A stretch of DNA of 61,244 nt. Source: Lachnospiraceae bacterium (GTDB taxonomy: Bacteria > Bacillota > Clostridia > Lachnospirales > Lachnospiraceae). This document shows, piece after piece, positions 52,401 through 61,011 of the stretch; the stretch's first letter is position 1, and every line of letters begins with the position of its first letter. The stretch is taken from positions 1 to 61,244 of the forward strand of contig JAQVHQ010000015.1 in NCBI GenBank assembly GCA_028696165.1. The letters run 5' to 3'. The notes under the pieces are model-generated. The model did not search any database and was not told the origin of the DNA. It saw nothing but the letters and a program-made list of their open reading frames with translations. The translations under genes were made by a program, and so were the position numbers.

Positions 52401-52474
52401 ATGTGCTGACACTGCCGCCTCATATGGATACGATTCAGAGACGGTTATCAAGAGCGATTATTTCCAAGAACTAG
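49439..52474 (+). CDS. REC-GGDEF-EAL-REC-GGDEF protein with degenerate receiver tail
   Basis: This 1011-residue protein parallels the one encoded at 5834. It has a receiver (D57 in LLDLVMPVMDG), a degenerate GGDEF (MNADVF), an intact EAL domain (EALVRW, EITESAY, DDFGSGYSSL, VEGVET, VQGYYYSKP), a second receiver (D631 in LLDNVMPGMSG), an intact GGDEF (RFGGDEF) and a C-terminal receiver-like domain without acceptor. It both makes and breaks c-di-GMP in response to the relay. It differs from the 5834 protein in lacking the Cys-rich segment and in having the pseudo-receiver. The start is 25 bases after the preceding gene. Confidence 0.92.
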   Translation: MKEKQKILIIEDEVVNRRILKKILEEDYELLEADNGAAGWDILRGENSGDVDAVLLDLVMPVMDGFEVLDRMRKASMAEMPVIVMTGETDQKAEQNALEAGAWDFVTKPYNPRVLKSRLRNAIARRQVSVYEKMQKMAAHDPLTGLHNRARMFAKTRQMIDEHPGEKFLFLKVDIDRFALYNAAFGEEEGDKLLCFLAGLFRNMAQKYELITFGRMNADVFCACVRHNGNTEILERAVEEVQKKLASYRSNYLLEISVGVYLIDEPSLSVEEFYLRASMAGQKCKSQYGKHISYYDEDYRRHAAEELLIANEMKHALEDNQFVVYLQPKVNLTSDKACGAEALVRWLHPEKGLVSPGIFIPVFERNGFIAQLDYYVWEQTCKMLKKWTEGGYQVYPVSVNISRISLYNPGLKNLLVGLVEKYGIDYALLQLEITESAYMTSPELMQETIHSLRIAGFTILMDDFGSGYSSLNTLKDIEVDILKLDMQFLPKDDKVEKGEIILASMIKMANWLGMQVIVEGVETRKQRDFLEGAGCECVQGYYYSKPIPQEEYEADYIQKTDKDQTEIKGDYIQDSPAHNVTILVIDDVESDRVILQEFFKEMYHVKLCENTEEALVYLKNHKRQVHLILLDNVMPGMSGLDFLTYCQDEPSLSSIPKIMITASSHPEDQIKAFKQGAYDYITKPLVKEIVMARVQHVMEISKQYRIFENWEYDYRDLAKRDLATGLLNKTAFQEMGMRMMTSYPDTVKALLIIDIDDFKNVNDKYGHLVGDEVIKCVADVLAKEFRKSDLVGRFGGDEFMVLLPGMSDPETARKKAEDIIKTVAITAARDHHVNTSLSIGIAFSEEKDTFDSLFGRTDEAVYEAKKTGKSKAVIFGEKVPPVLDDDKPLVLICGEDPQLYPTLALSYGESAAFANINSFQGLRNMFDKYVKRICAVCLDMQKTVMPDSDEFYQYIVNHGGGTHIPILAVCKEGDMQHLKAALELNIQDVLTLPPHMDTIQRRLSRAIISKN

Positions 52475-52582
52475 TATATAAGCTAAACATAAATATACAG
52501 ACGAAGTGTACAATGAATATAAGATAAATATATAATCCTATATGGAGATTGAGGTAAGAGGAAAGTACAAAGAGGAAGCAAT

Positions 52583-55500
52583 ATGGTAAGGATAAGAAAA
52601 AGAAAAACTGTATATTATCTGTTGTCGCTGCTTTTATGTGTTAGTATCCTGTGTATTATGGCAGCATCTGCACACCCGGTGTCTGCCGCTGCAGACAGTA
52701 ACCATACGATACGAGTGGGATACTTTGCATTTGATGGATACCATAATCAGGATGCAGATGGAAACCGGAGCGGGTATGGATATGAATATCTGCAGCAGAT
52801 GGCGCGTTATACAGGGTGGACCTACGAGTACGTCGGTTATGATAAAAGCTGGAGTGATGCCCAGAAGATGTTAGAAGATGGTGAGATAGACATTTTAACT
52901 TCAGCACAGAAAACCCCGGAGAGGGAAGCAATATTTGACTTTTCGGATGATCCTATCGGCTATAGCAATACCATCTTTACCATCAAAGCAGGTAATGAGA
53001 AGTATACCATTGATAATTTTGATACTTTTGAAGGTATCAGAGTTGGCATGATTGAAGGCAACAGCCGTAATCAGCAATTTGACGAATTTGCCAGGGAAAA
53101 GGGATTTACTTATGAACCTGTCCTGTTTACTGATGCGTCTGAACTTGTGGAGGCGCTGCGGAAGGAACAAATCGATGCCATTGTAACCAGCAGTCTGCGT
53201 GTGACTGATGGGGAGTGGATTGTATCAGAATTCGGTTATTCTCCATATTATGTGTGCGTTAAAAAAGGAAATCAGGAATTACTAAATCAGGTAAATGAGG
53301 CAATAGGAAAGATTAACCAGGAAAATCCCAGTCTTCAAAATGAGTTAGAGGACAAGTATTACGGAGTGGATTCCGGAGAAGCAGTTGCGTTCACAGAAAG
53401 TGAACGCAGTTATATATCAGACTATATAGAAAGTGGAAGAAAACTTCAGGTATTAATAAATCCTGACAGAACTCCTTTATCTTACTATGAAGATGGACAG
53501 ATGGCGGGACTGTTTGGTGAAGTTGCAGAAAAGATTCTGGAAAATACAGGTCTTCCATATGAAGTTATCGAAGCGAAAGACCGCAGTGAATATCAGAAAC
53601 TGCGCAATAATCATGATGTGGATTTGTGTGTGGACATGCGGTTTGATTATAGTCAGGCGGAAGCGGAGGGGTATCGTCTGACTGACAGCTATTACAGTGC
53701 CAGTATATCGCGGGTATCGAAGGCGGATTTTTCGGGTACTATAGGCAGTATTGCAGCAATTCAAAACTCAGATATTGCTTCCAAGTTACACAAAGAGATT
53801 TATAAGAATGCTGTGATTACATATTATTCCACAGGAGCAGAGTGCGTAGAAGCAGTAAAACAGGGCAGGCAGGATGCCGCATTTTTATATACTTATGTGG
53901 CGGAAGAGGCATTAAGAGCAGATATCACGCACAAACTTTCTGCTACACTGGTTCCGGATTTTAATACGGATTTTTGTATCGGTATCAGTGACACTACAGA
54001 TGCTATATTATTTACTATTTTAAATAAAAGTGTCGGAAGTATTGACAGAAACTGGTTAGACCATAGGACAATCTTCTATACAGAAACCAGTGCAGAAGAT
54101 ATCACCTTTTTGGAAATGATATATAATCATCCACTTGCAGCAATATCGATTATAGTTGTATTGCTTTTGCTGATTGGTATGGTAGTATTTTTGTTTTACC
54201 GGCAACAGAATCAGAAGAAAGATGAAGAACGTGCAAAAGAGATTAAAAGGCTGTTCGGTTATGTATGTGGTGCCAATGAAATTGTTATGGAAATAAATCT
54301 GGAGACGATGATTGGTAAGGAGTACTATTTCAAAAAAGATGTATTATGTATAGAGGAAAATCCTTATAGAACAGAAGAAAATTATAATGAGTTCATGAAT
54401 AAAGAAGACTATGCAGATGTGTCTGGAAAAATCACTCAGGAACAGTTGATGGAATTGATTGAACAAGGTAAAGAGTATGTATTTGAAGCAAGGGGACGCG
54501 GTAAAGATGGCATCTACAGGTGGTATATATATACGCTGCATGGGATGGTTCCTGATAAAATACATCCGTGCAACTTCATGTTGTTTAAACGTAACATCGA
54601 TGATTTAAAAGTAAAAGAAGAAGAAAGCCGCAAGGCACTTCTTGATGCACTTTCGGTAGCAAAAGAGGCCAGCGAAGCTAAGGGGAACTTTATGTCGCGT
54701 ATGTCTCATGAAATCAGAACCCCGCTGAATGCAGTTATTGGTTATCTAACCTTAGCATCAGATTGTCTGAAAGATTCTATTAAGGTTGGAGATTATGTAG
54801 CCAAATGTCAGAGTGCTGCAAAGCATTTACTGAATATTATCAATGATGTGCTGGACATCTCGGCTATAGAAAGCGGCAAAATCAAGATAGCTTCCGAACA
54901 ATTTGATTTAAAAGAATTGCTGTCGACGATTTCTCTGATGTTTTATAATCAGGCAAAGGAAAAAGGGGTGAATTTTCAGGTAGAGGTGCGTGACTTGACA
55001 GCGGAAATTGTCATTGGTGATTCACTGAGACTTAATCAGATTCTCATGAATCTCTTATCCAATGCAATGAAGTTCACTCCAAAAGACGGTAATATCAAGC
55101 TTATAGTATCTCAACTTCAGGAAGCGGATGAACAGATACGTTTTCGCTTTGAGGTGTCAGATACGGGTATCGGCATGAGTAAAGAGTTTATGAGTCGGAT
55201 ATTTAGTCCGTTTGAACAGGAGAAGGCAGAAACTGCAAGAAAATATGGTGGTTCCGGGTTGGGATTGTCTATTACCAATAATCTGATTACCATGATGCGT
55301 GGAAGCATATCTGTAGAAAGTGAAGAAGGCAAAGGGACGACATTTACGGTACATCTGCTCTTTAGAAAAGCAGATAGTGCAATGAATAAAGAAAAACAAC
55401 AGCTTGATTTTCGTAAAGTACGAGCACTGATCGTGGATGATGAGAGCAGATCCTGTGATTATATGAAGTCACTGTTAAAGCGCTGTAAAGTGAAATGTGA

Positions 55501-56224
55501 TGTGATATTAAGCGGAGAAGCAGCTATCCGGCAGATTATGAAGAGAGAGGGAACGGATTACGAATATGATCTCTGTCTCATCGATTGGAACATGCCGGGA
55601 ATTGACGGTATAGAGACTGCAAGAAGAATTCGACAGGAGTGCAATAAGAACATGCCAATTATCATTGCAAGCGCCTATGATACCAATGAGATAAGAGATG
55701 CGGCTCTGGCAGCTGGTGTTAATAAAGTGATTGCAAAACCGTTGTTCCAGTCTTCTATGTTTGATTTGCTGGTGGATACTTTTGGTAAATATAACCCGCA
55801 GGCGGCGATAGAAGAGGGTCAGCAGCCGGTAGATTTCCATGGAGTTCGTGTTCTGCTGGCAGAAGATAATGATATGAACCGGGAAATTGCTGTTTCAATT
55901 CTGGAGAAGAGTGGTTTGGCAGTGGATGTAGCGGTGGATGGAAAAGAGGCTTATGATAAGTTCGTTCAATCGAAAAAACATACTTATCAGGTGATTCTTA
56001 TGGACGTTCAGATGCCGGTGATGGATGGGTATGAGGCAACTAAGGCTATCAGAAGTTCTAATCATGAACAGGCTAAGGAGATTCCGATTCTGGCTATGAC
56101 GGCCAATGCTTTTGCGGAGGATGTGACAGCAGCTCTGGATTGCGGCATGAATGACCATGTGGCAAAGCCGATTAATTATGATAAGCTGTATCAGCTTCTG
56201 GTGAAATATTTGAAAATAAATTAG
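52583..56224 (+). CDS. BvgS-like hybrid kinase with two solute-binding domains (third)
   Basis: This 1213-residue kinase is closest to the one at 42105. It has a signal peptide (near VSAAA), two solute-binding domains (about 40-270, 285-500), a membrane helix (LAAISIIVVLLLLIGMVVFLF), a PAS-like domain (about 560-680), HisKA (H709), HATPase and two receivers (D1001 in CLIDWNMPG, D1141 in LMDVQMPVMDG). The ligand pocket residues differ among the three kinases, so each may sense a different compound. It follows a 108-bp gap with an AGAGGAAG site and ends the cluster. Confidence 0.92.
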   Translation: MVRIRKRKTVYYLLSLLLCVSILCIMAASAHPVSAAADSNHTIRVGYFAFDGYHNQDADGNRSGYGYEYLQQMARYTGWTYEYVGYDKSWSDAQKMLEDGEIDILTSAQKTPEREAIFDFSDDPIGYSNTIFTIKAGNEKYTIDNFDTFEGIRVGMIEGNSRNQQFDEFAREKGFTYEPVLFTDASELVEALRKEQIDAIVTSSLRVTDGEWIVSEFGYSPYYVCVKKGNQELLNQVNEAIGKINQENPSLQNELEDKYYGVDSGEAVAFTESERSYISDYIESGRKLQVLINPDRTPLSYYEDGQMAGLFGEVAEKILENTGLPYEVIEAKDRSEYQKLRNNHDVDLCVDMRFDYSQAEAEGYRLTDSYYSASISRVSKADFSGTIGSIAAIQNSDIASKLHKEIYKNAVITYYSTGAECVEAVKQGRQDAAFLYTYVAEEALRADITHKLSATLVPDFNTDFCIGISDTTDAILFTILNKSVGSIDRNWLDHRTIFYTETSAEDITFLEMIYNHPLAAISIIVVLLLLIGMVVFLFYRQQNQKKDEERAKEIKRLFGYVCGANEIVMEINLETMIGKEYYFKKDVLCIEENPYRTEENYNEFMNKEDYADVSGKITQEQLMELIEQGKEYVFEARGRGKDGIYRWYIYTLHGMVPDKIHPCNFMLFKRNIDDLKVKEEESRKALLDALSVAKEASEAKGNFMSRMSHEIRTPLNAVIGYLTLASDCLKDSIKVGDYVAKCQSAAKHLLNIINDVLDISAIESGKIKIASEQFDLKELLSTISLMFYNQAKEKGVNFQVEVRDLTAEIVIGDSLRLNQILMNLLSNAMKFTPKDGNIKLIVSQLQEADEQIRFRFEVSDTGIGMSKEFMSRIFSPFEQEKAETARKYGGSGLGLSITNNLITMMRGSISVESEEGKGTTFTVHLLFRKADSAMNKEKQQLDFRKVRALIVDDESRSCDYMKSLLKRCKVKCDVILSGEAAIRQIMKREGTDYEYDLCLIDWNMPGIDGIETARRIRQECNKNMPIIIASAYDTNEIRDAALAAGVNKVIAKPLFQSSMFDLLVDTFGKYNPQAAIEEGQQPVDFHGVRVLLAEDNDMNREIAVSILEKSGLAVDVAVDGKEAYDKFVQSKKHTYQVILMDVQMPVMDGYEATKAIRSSNHEQAKEIPILAMTANAFAEDVTAALDCGMNDHVAKPINYDKLYQLLVKYLKIN

Positions 56225-56250
56225 TATAAAATATGGTATCTAAGGCAGAC

Positions 56251-56331
56251 GTGGCCGTGTATAGAACATCTTTTTAAAACTGAAACCGTTTTTGACAGTT
56301 TGAAAAAGATGTTCTATACACGGCCACTGTT
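56251..56331. terminator. Long inverted repeat ending the signalling cluster
   Basis: A 25-base perfect stem, GTGGCCGTGTATAGAACATC+TTTTT (56251-56275) with its complement at 56303-56327. The stem is extended by AAACTG/CAGTTT around a 13-base loop. A weak TGTTTT tail follows. It is longer than a usual terminator and could also be a miniature element. Confidence 0.7.
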
Positions 56332-56388
56332 TTGGGGGAAATATCAAATATTTCGTGGAGTGGGTGTGAGGTTGGCGGTAAGTTAGTG

Positions 56389-57051
56389 TCATAGAGTTAG
56401 GGTGAAGTGGTTTCGGGTGTAGGTTAGGGTGCCTTCTTTTTGGAGTTTGGATAGTTCATTGGACATGGCACTTCGGTCTACAGAGAGGTAATCAGCCAGT
56501 TGTTGACGGTTGTAGGGAATTTCAAAGGAGGAACTTCCCTGCTCTATGGCTTCTGCGGAGAAGTAGGATAGCAGCTTTTCGCGGGTGGTACGCTGAGCCA
56601 TGTGCAGCATCTTTTCATTCATAAGCAGGTTCTTTTGAGCCAGGCTGGATACCAGGTTTCGGATTAAACGATTGTGGAACTGGCAAGAGGAAGAACAGGT
56701 GGTGAGGACGCGGTTTACATCCAGATAGAGGACAGTGGCTGGTTCACTGGCTATGACACTTATGTGCAGGGGGATCCCCTGATTGCAGGCATAGGTTTCA
56801 GCAAAAAGCTGAGAGGGGCATATTTTTGTGATGATATTGCGGTTCCCCCAGAAGTCTTCCTGGATGATGGTTGCACTTCCGGCAAGTATCATGCCAACGT
56901 TGGTTGCGTAGTCTCCGTTTCGAAGAATAAATTCCTGCTTTTTATAGGTACTGGTGGTGGCAGACAGACATTTTAACATGGGTTCGATTTCTTTTCCTTC
57001 TATTCCACGGAAGATAGAAGACTTTTCTATAATAGATAAGTATTTTTTCAT
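56389..57051 (-). CDS. Crp/Fnr-family regulator, HcpR-like
   Basis: This 220-residue protein has an N-terminal cyclic-nucleotide-binding-type beta-roll, a dimer helix and a C-terminal winged helix (YNRQQLADYLSVDRSAMSNELSKL). It lacks the four N-terminal cysteines of Fnr, but has a CSSSC stretch at about residues 118-122. It is divergent from a ferredoxin-hcp pair, which is the usual setting of HcpR regulators that respond to nitric oxide or nitrosative stress. The start follows AAAGGAG. Confidence 0.85.
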   Translation of the reverse strand: MKKYLSIIEKSSIFRGIEGKEIEPMLKCLSATTSTYKKQEFILRNGDYATNVGMILAGSATIIQEDFWGNRNIITKICPSQLFAETYACNQGIPLHISVIASEPATVLYLDVNRVLTTCSSSCQFHNRLIRNLVSSLAQKNLLMNEKMLHMAQRTTREKLLSYFSAEAIEQGSSSFEIPYNRQQLADYLSVDRSAMSNELSKLQKEGTLTYTRNHFTLTL

Positions 57052-57064
57052 TTTCGCTCCTTTT

Positions 57065-57106
57065 GTTGTAAAAACAACAGAAATGTTTGTATTATTGTAT
57101 TATACT
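57065..57106 (+). promoter_or_regulatory. HcpR-type box and promoter of the ferredoxin-hcp operon
   Basis: The dyad GTTGT-AAAA-ACAAC (57065-57078) lies in the divergent gap. The likely -10 TATACT (57101-57106) puts the start of transcription near 57113, so the box is centred near -41.5, the class II activator position. The box is also next to the start of the regulator gene and may repress it. Confidence 0.7.
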
Positions 57107-57151
57107 GATGTCAATCAGTCAAGGAAATATAAAAAACAGGAGAAAAATACC

Positions 57152-57775
57152 ATGTTAAGACGAATTATAGAAATAAACGAAGATAAGTGTAATGGCTGTG
57201 GTGCCTGTGCAGCTGCCTGTCACGAAGGTGCGATTGTCATGGCAGATGGAAAGGCAAAATTAATACGCGATGATTATTGTGATGGGTTAGGGGATTGTCT
57301 TCCTACTTGTCCGGCGGATGCCATTCAGTTTGTAGAAAGAGAAGCGGCAGCTTATGATGAGGCAGCGGTGAAGGTGCATATGGAAAAAAATAATGAAAAT
57401 TCTTTGAGGAGCAGCCAGTTGTCGCAATGGCCGGTCCAGATTAAACTAGTGCCGATTAATGCACCATATTTTGAAAATGCTAATTTATTAATTGCAGCGG
57501 ACTGTACAGCTTATGCCTATGGTGATTTTCATAATCAGTTTATTAGAAATAGAATCACCCTGGTGGGATGTCCAAAGCTTGATGATGGTGATTATACAGA
57601 AAAACTTACAGAAATTATCCGGAATAATAATATCAAGAGTCTTACCATTGTACGTATGGAAGTGCCATGTTGCGGTGGTCTTGAACGTGCGGCTAAGAGT
57701 GCACTGGAAAACAGTGGGAAATTCATACCGTGGCAGGTAGTTACAATATCTACGGATGGTAGAATCCTGGATTAA
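57152..57775 (+). CDS. Ferredoxin-domain protein of the hcp operon
   Basis: This 207-residue protein has two 4Fe-4S motifs (CNGCGACAAACHEG and CDGLGDCLPTCP) in the first 60 residues. A domain of about 130 residues follows with NLLIAADCTAYAYGDFH and the MEVPCCGGLE motif. It is the electron-donor protein usually encoded with hcp in Clostridia and should reduce the hybrid cluster protein. ATG 57152 follows an AGGAG site; earlier in-frame starts reach into the divergent regulator and are rejected. Confidence 0.88.
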   Translation: MLRRIIEINEDKCNGCGACAAACHEGAIVMADGKAKLIRDDYCDGLGDCLPTCPADAIQFVEREAAAYDEAAVKVHMEKNNENSLRSSQLSQWPVQIKLVPINAPYFENANLLIAADCTAYAYGDFHNQFIRNRITLVGCPKLDDGDYTEKLTEIIRNNNIKSLTIVRMEVPCCGGLERAAKSALENSGKFIPWQVVTISTDGRILD

Positions 57776-57820
57776 TTTATTGGATAGAAAATCGTAAAAG
57801 AAAAATGGAGGAATGAAATA

Positions 57821-59410
57821 ATGGGAGAAATGTTTTGTTATCAGTGTGAGCAGACGGCTGGATGCAGTGGATGCAGCAAAAAAGTGGGAGTATGTGGGAA
57901 GGATGCACAAACTGCAAATTTGCAGGACGAACTGACAGGGGCACTTATTGGTCTGTCAAGAGCTACCGTTGGAACTAAACCAACAGAAAGTACCTATCGG
58001 ATTATGGTGGAGGGCCTTTTTACGACCGTTACTAATGTGAATTTCAACCCGGATACTTTGAAAAGCCTGATAAAGCAGGTAGAAGCAGAGAAAGAAAAAC
58101 TGGTCCCTGATTGTGGAGGATGTGCATCCCCATGTGGTAGAAATGATAATTATGACATGAAAGAATTGTGGAATGCTCAGGAAGATATTCGCTCACTGAA
58201 GTCTCTGATCCTTTTTGGACTTCGAGGCATGGCAGCTTATGCTTATCATGCACTGGTTTTAGGTTATACAGATACGGAAGTTACGGAATTCTTTTATAAA
58301 GGCTTGTTTGCCGTAGGAGAAGACTGGGATATGGAACAGCTTCTTCCAATAGTTATGGAAGTAGGAGCTGTCAATTTAAAATGTATGGCTATGTTAGATG
58401 AGGCCAATACAACGGTCTATGGGACACCGGCTCCCGCTACAGTGCCATTGAAAGTAGAAAAAGGACCATTTATCGTGGTAACAGGACATGATTTAAAAGA
58501 TCTTGAACTTCTGTTAAAGCAGACAGAAGGAAAGGGTATTAATATTTATACGCATGGCGAGATGCTTCCTGCCCATGCTTATCCGGAATTAAAAAAGTAT
58601 ACACATTTAAAGGGGAATTACGGAACGGCATGGCAGAACCAGCAGAAAGAATTTGACAGCCTTCCGGCACCGGTTTTATTTACTACCAATTGTCTGATGA
58701 AACCAAAAGAAAACTATGCGGACAGAGTATTTACCACAGAAGTTGTCTCATATCCGCAGATCCAGCATATTGATGAGCATAAGGATTTTACACCAGTGAT
58801 AAAAAAAGCGCTGGAGCTTGGCGGATATGAACAGGATACCGAATTTACCGGAATCAATGGCGGGACACAGGTTACTACAGGATTTGGACATGGGACGGTT
58901 CTTAGTGTTGCAGATACCATAATAGATGCTGTAAAGAATGGCGCAATCAAACATTTCTTCCTGGTAGCAGGTTGTGATGGTGCAAGACCTGGTCGTAACT
59001 ACTATACAGATTTCGTAAAACAATCCCCAAAAGACTCTGTAATTTTGACTCTGGCCTGCGGAAAGTACAGATTTAATGATCTGGATTTGGGAACTATCGG
59101 AGGACTGCCGCGTATTCTGGATATGGGACAGTGCAATGATGCCTATTCTGCAATTCAGGTAGCAGTTGCTTTGGCGAACGCTTTTGGCTGTGGTGTAAAT
59201 GATTTGCCATTATCTATGGTACTTTCCTGGTATGAACAGAAAGCGGTATGTATTTTATTGACACTGCTTCATTTGGGCATTAAGGATATTCTTCTCGGTC
59301 CGACTCTGCCTGCATTTATTTCACCGAATGTATTAAATTATCTGATTGAAAATTACAATATCGGTGCAATTAGTACACCGGAAGCGGATTTGGAAAAATT
59401 AATGAAATAG
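57821..59410 (+). CDS. hcp: Hydroxylamine reductase (hybrid cluster protein)
   Basis: This 529-residue enzyme is a hybrid cluster protein. The N terminus carries the 4Fe-4S cysteines (MFCYQCEQTAGCSGCSKKVGVCG). The conserved hybrid-cluster ligands appear in HGEMLPAHAYP, FTTNCLM, AGCDGARPGR and CGKYRFN. It reduces hydroxylamine and nitric oxide and may have protein S-nitrosylase activity. The short form (under 540 residues) is the class common in anaerobes. The start follows TGGAGGAA. Controlled with its ferredoxin partner. Confidence 0.96.
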   Translation: MGEMFCYQCEQTAGCSGCSKKVGVCGKDAQTANLQDELTGALIGLSRATVGTKPTESTYRIMVEGLFTTVTNVNFNPDTLKSLIKQVEAEKEKLVPDCGGCASPCGRNDNYDMKELWNAQEDIRSLKSLILFGLRGMAAYAYHALVLGYTDTEVTEFFYKGLFAVGEDWDMEQLLPIVMEVGAVNLKCMAMLDEANTTVYGTPAPATVPLKVEKGPFIVVTGHDLKDLELLLKQTEGKGINIYTHGEMLPAHAYPELKKYTHLKGNYGTAWQNQQKEFDSLPAPVLFTTNCLMKPKENYADRVFTTEVVSYPQIQHIDEHKDFTPVIKKALELGGYEQDTEFTGINGGTQVTTGFGHGTVLSVADTIIDAVKNGAIKHFFLVAGCDGARPGRNYYTDFVKQSPKDSVILTLACGKYRFNDLDLGTIGGLPRILDMGQCNDAYSAIQVAVALANAFGCGVNDLPLSMVLSWYEQKAVCILLTLLHLGIKDILLGPTLPAFISPNVLNYLIENYNIGAISTPEADLEKLMK

Positions 59411-59423
59411 TTGTTGAAAGCAG

Positions 59424-59488
59424 CCAAAAAGTCCTCTATAGATACTATGATTTACAAAAATACAGTATCTATAGGGGACTTTTTAGCT
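59424..59488. terminator. Long-stem terminator after hcp
   Basis: AAAAAGTCCTCTATAGATAC (59426-59445) pairs, with one wobble, with GTATCTATAGGGGACTTTTT (59465-59484). It can act on both strands for the converging genes. Confidence 0.88.
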
Positions 59489-59507
59489 GATTTGAAATAC
59501 TTATAAA

Positions 59508-59771
59508 TTACAGAAGTTTTTTAATTCCGTCAATGGCTCCTTTTGCAGCGTCTTCAAGTTTTTCACCAAGACCTTCTACTTTATCACCAGCAGAATCAAT
59601 AGCTAATTTTGCTTTCACTCCAGCAATAACTTCGTTGATTTTATCTTCCGGGATATCAATACCAGATAATTCTTCAATCGCTTTTGCGGGATCCTCTTTT
59701 AATTTTTTTAAAATATCAGGATCAGATTCTGCTTTTTTTACAATTGCTTCGATTTTTTCAATGATTTCCAT
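59508..59771 (-). CDS. Small acidic helical protein, leader-peptide-like pattern
   Basis: I do not recognise a definite family. The 87-residue protein is rich in K, E, D, A and I and has no Cys or aromatic residues; it should be wholly helical. The segment DPDILKKLKEDPAKAIEELSGIDIPEDKI recalls leader peptides of the nitrile-hydratase/Nif11 type used in peptide natural products. However, there is no Gly-Gly cleavage site with a core, and no modification enzyme nearby. The start is ATG on the complement at 59771, about 9 bases after AAAGGAGA. It may be a small stress or structural protein. Confidence 0.65.
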   Translation of the reverse strand: MEIIEKIEAIVKKAESDPDILKKLKEDPAKAIEELSGIDIPEDKINEVIAGVKAKLAIDSAGDKVEGLGEKLEDAAKGAIDGIKKLL

Positions 59772-59919
59772 ATTGGGCAATCTCCTTTCGTGAAATAGTT
59801 ACTAAAACTATTATAAAGCTATTATCAGAAAATTGAAAGTAAAATTTTAAATTTTTTGAAATAGATATAGATTCATGAAAATCATATGGAATCGAAAAAC
59901 AAAAATAGTTGATTCGCTA

Positions 59920-61011
59920 TTATATCTGGCAGGTATGAAGTTTCGTCAAGGCAGATGTTAACATGGATCTGGTAATCGCATAAGGATAATGACGAATATC
60001 GGACATCTCTGGGATCCGGTCCATAACTTCCTCGAATTCGGCTTCTGTAATATCAATATCAGATAATTTCGTGGGCAGATTTATAGATTGATTTAGTCTG
60101 TAAATTTTATCAAATTCTTCATCCTGACCATCACATAGCAGGGCAATCAGCAGACCAAAGCCAACAACTTCTCCATGGAGATGCTTTTCTTCTATGACAG
60201 GATAAGAAGTCAGTGCATAGAAAACAGCGTGAGCGAGGCCACTGTTATAATCAGGCGTAAAATCCCGGGTAAGGAAGATAGATACAATACCTGTAGTGAC
60301 TACGATTGCAAGTACTGTCTGTTCCAGTTCGTAAGAATTCACCCCATTTTTGTTATCTTCATACGCTTTTGGTGCATATTGAACCAGAGGGTCAAGACAC
60401 ATCCGGCTTAAAGTTACTCCAAGAGCAGTAAAATGCTGCAGTTGCTCATTGCGGGAAGAAATTTCAGCTTCATAGTATTTCGCATAAGTGTCACCGATAC
60501 CGGCCCACAGATATCTTGCAGGTGCCTGTGCCAGAATGTCCGTCTGAATAAATGCGTGCACAGGCGGATGAAGATAAAAATGTGGTTTCAAGAAAGTTCC
60601 ATCTTCATTATACATGATGGAAACACAGGTACAGGCAGAGCAGTTTGAAGCAATGGTAGGAAAAGTGAAAATCGGCTTATCGTCAGGAATACACAGATTC
60701 TTGCAGGTGTCGATACATTTTCCGCCGCCTACAGCAAATATCATATCAGCATTTTTATAAGCGCTCATTGAACGCAGTCGTTCTACGTTGGAATAGGTGC
60801 AGTCTTTGCCAAATAGTTCAATCCCTGTGATTTCAAAGTTTGAGTCTGTTAACGCATCTGAAATCTTGTCTTTGGCTGCCGCCAGTGCCCGCTTTCCACC
60901 TATGATGAAGATCTTTTTGCCATAGGGTGAGCATTTTGAAGCAATATTTTTGTATATGTCCGGCCCTATAGAATAGCTGGGCAGATTCATTTCGTAGTTC
61001 TCTAATAACAT
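59920..61011 (-). CDS. Iron-containing alcohol dehydrogenase, GldA-like
   Basis: This 363-residue enzyme belongs to the glycerol-dehydrogenase-like group of metal-dependent alcohol dehydrogenases. It has the NAD site GGGKCIDTCKN, the TIASNCSACT loop, and metal ligands in GIGDTYAKYYE, LAHAVFYAL and HGEVVGFG. It may oxidise glycerol or a related polyol with NAD. Substrate not certain. The start follows ATAGGAGG. It stands alone on the complement strand. Confidence 0.9.
   Translation of the reverse strand: MLLENYEMNLPSYSIGPDIYKNIASKCSPYGKKIFIIGGKRALAAAKDKISDALTDSNFEITGIELFGKDCTYSNVERLRSMSAYKNADMIFAVGGGKCIDTCKNLCIPDDKPIFTFPTIASNCSACTCVSIMYNEDGTFLKPHFYLHPPVHAFIQTDILAQAPARYLWAGIGDTYAKYYEAEISSRNEQLQHFTALGVTLSRMCLDPLVQYAPKAYEDNKNGVNSYELEQTVLAIVVTTGIVSIFLTRDFTPDYNSGLAHAVFYALTSYPVIEEKHLHGEVVGFGLLIALLCDGQDEEFDKIYRLNQSINLPTKLSDIDITEAEFEEVMDRIPEMSDIRHYPYAITRSMLTSALTKLHTCQI

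Noticed and set aside
56674-57151. Frames extending upstream of the ferredoxin protein or antisense to the Crp/Fnr gene
   Set aside because: They lie opposite a well-supported regulator gene; the ATG at 57152 has the good ribosome site.
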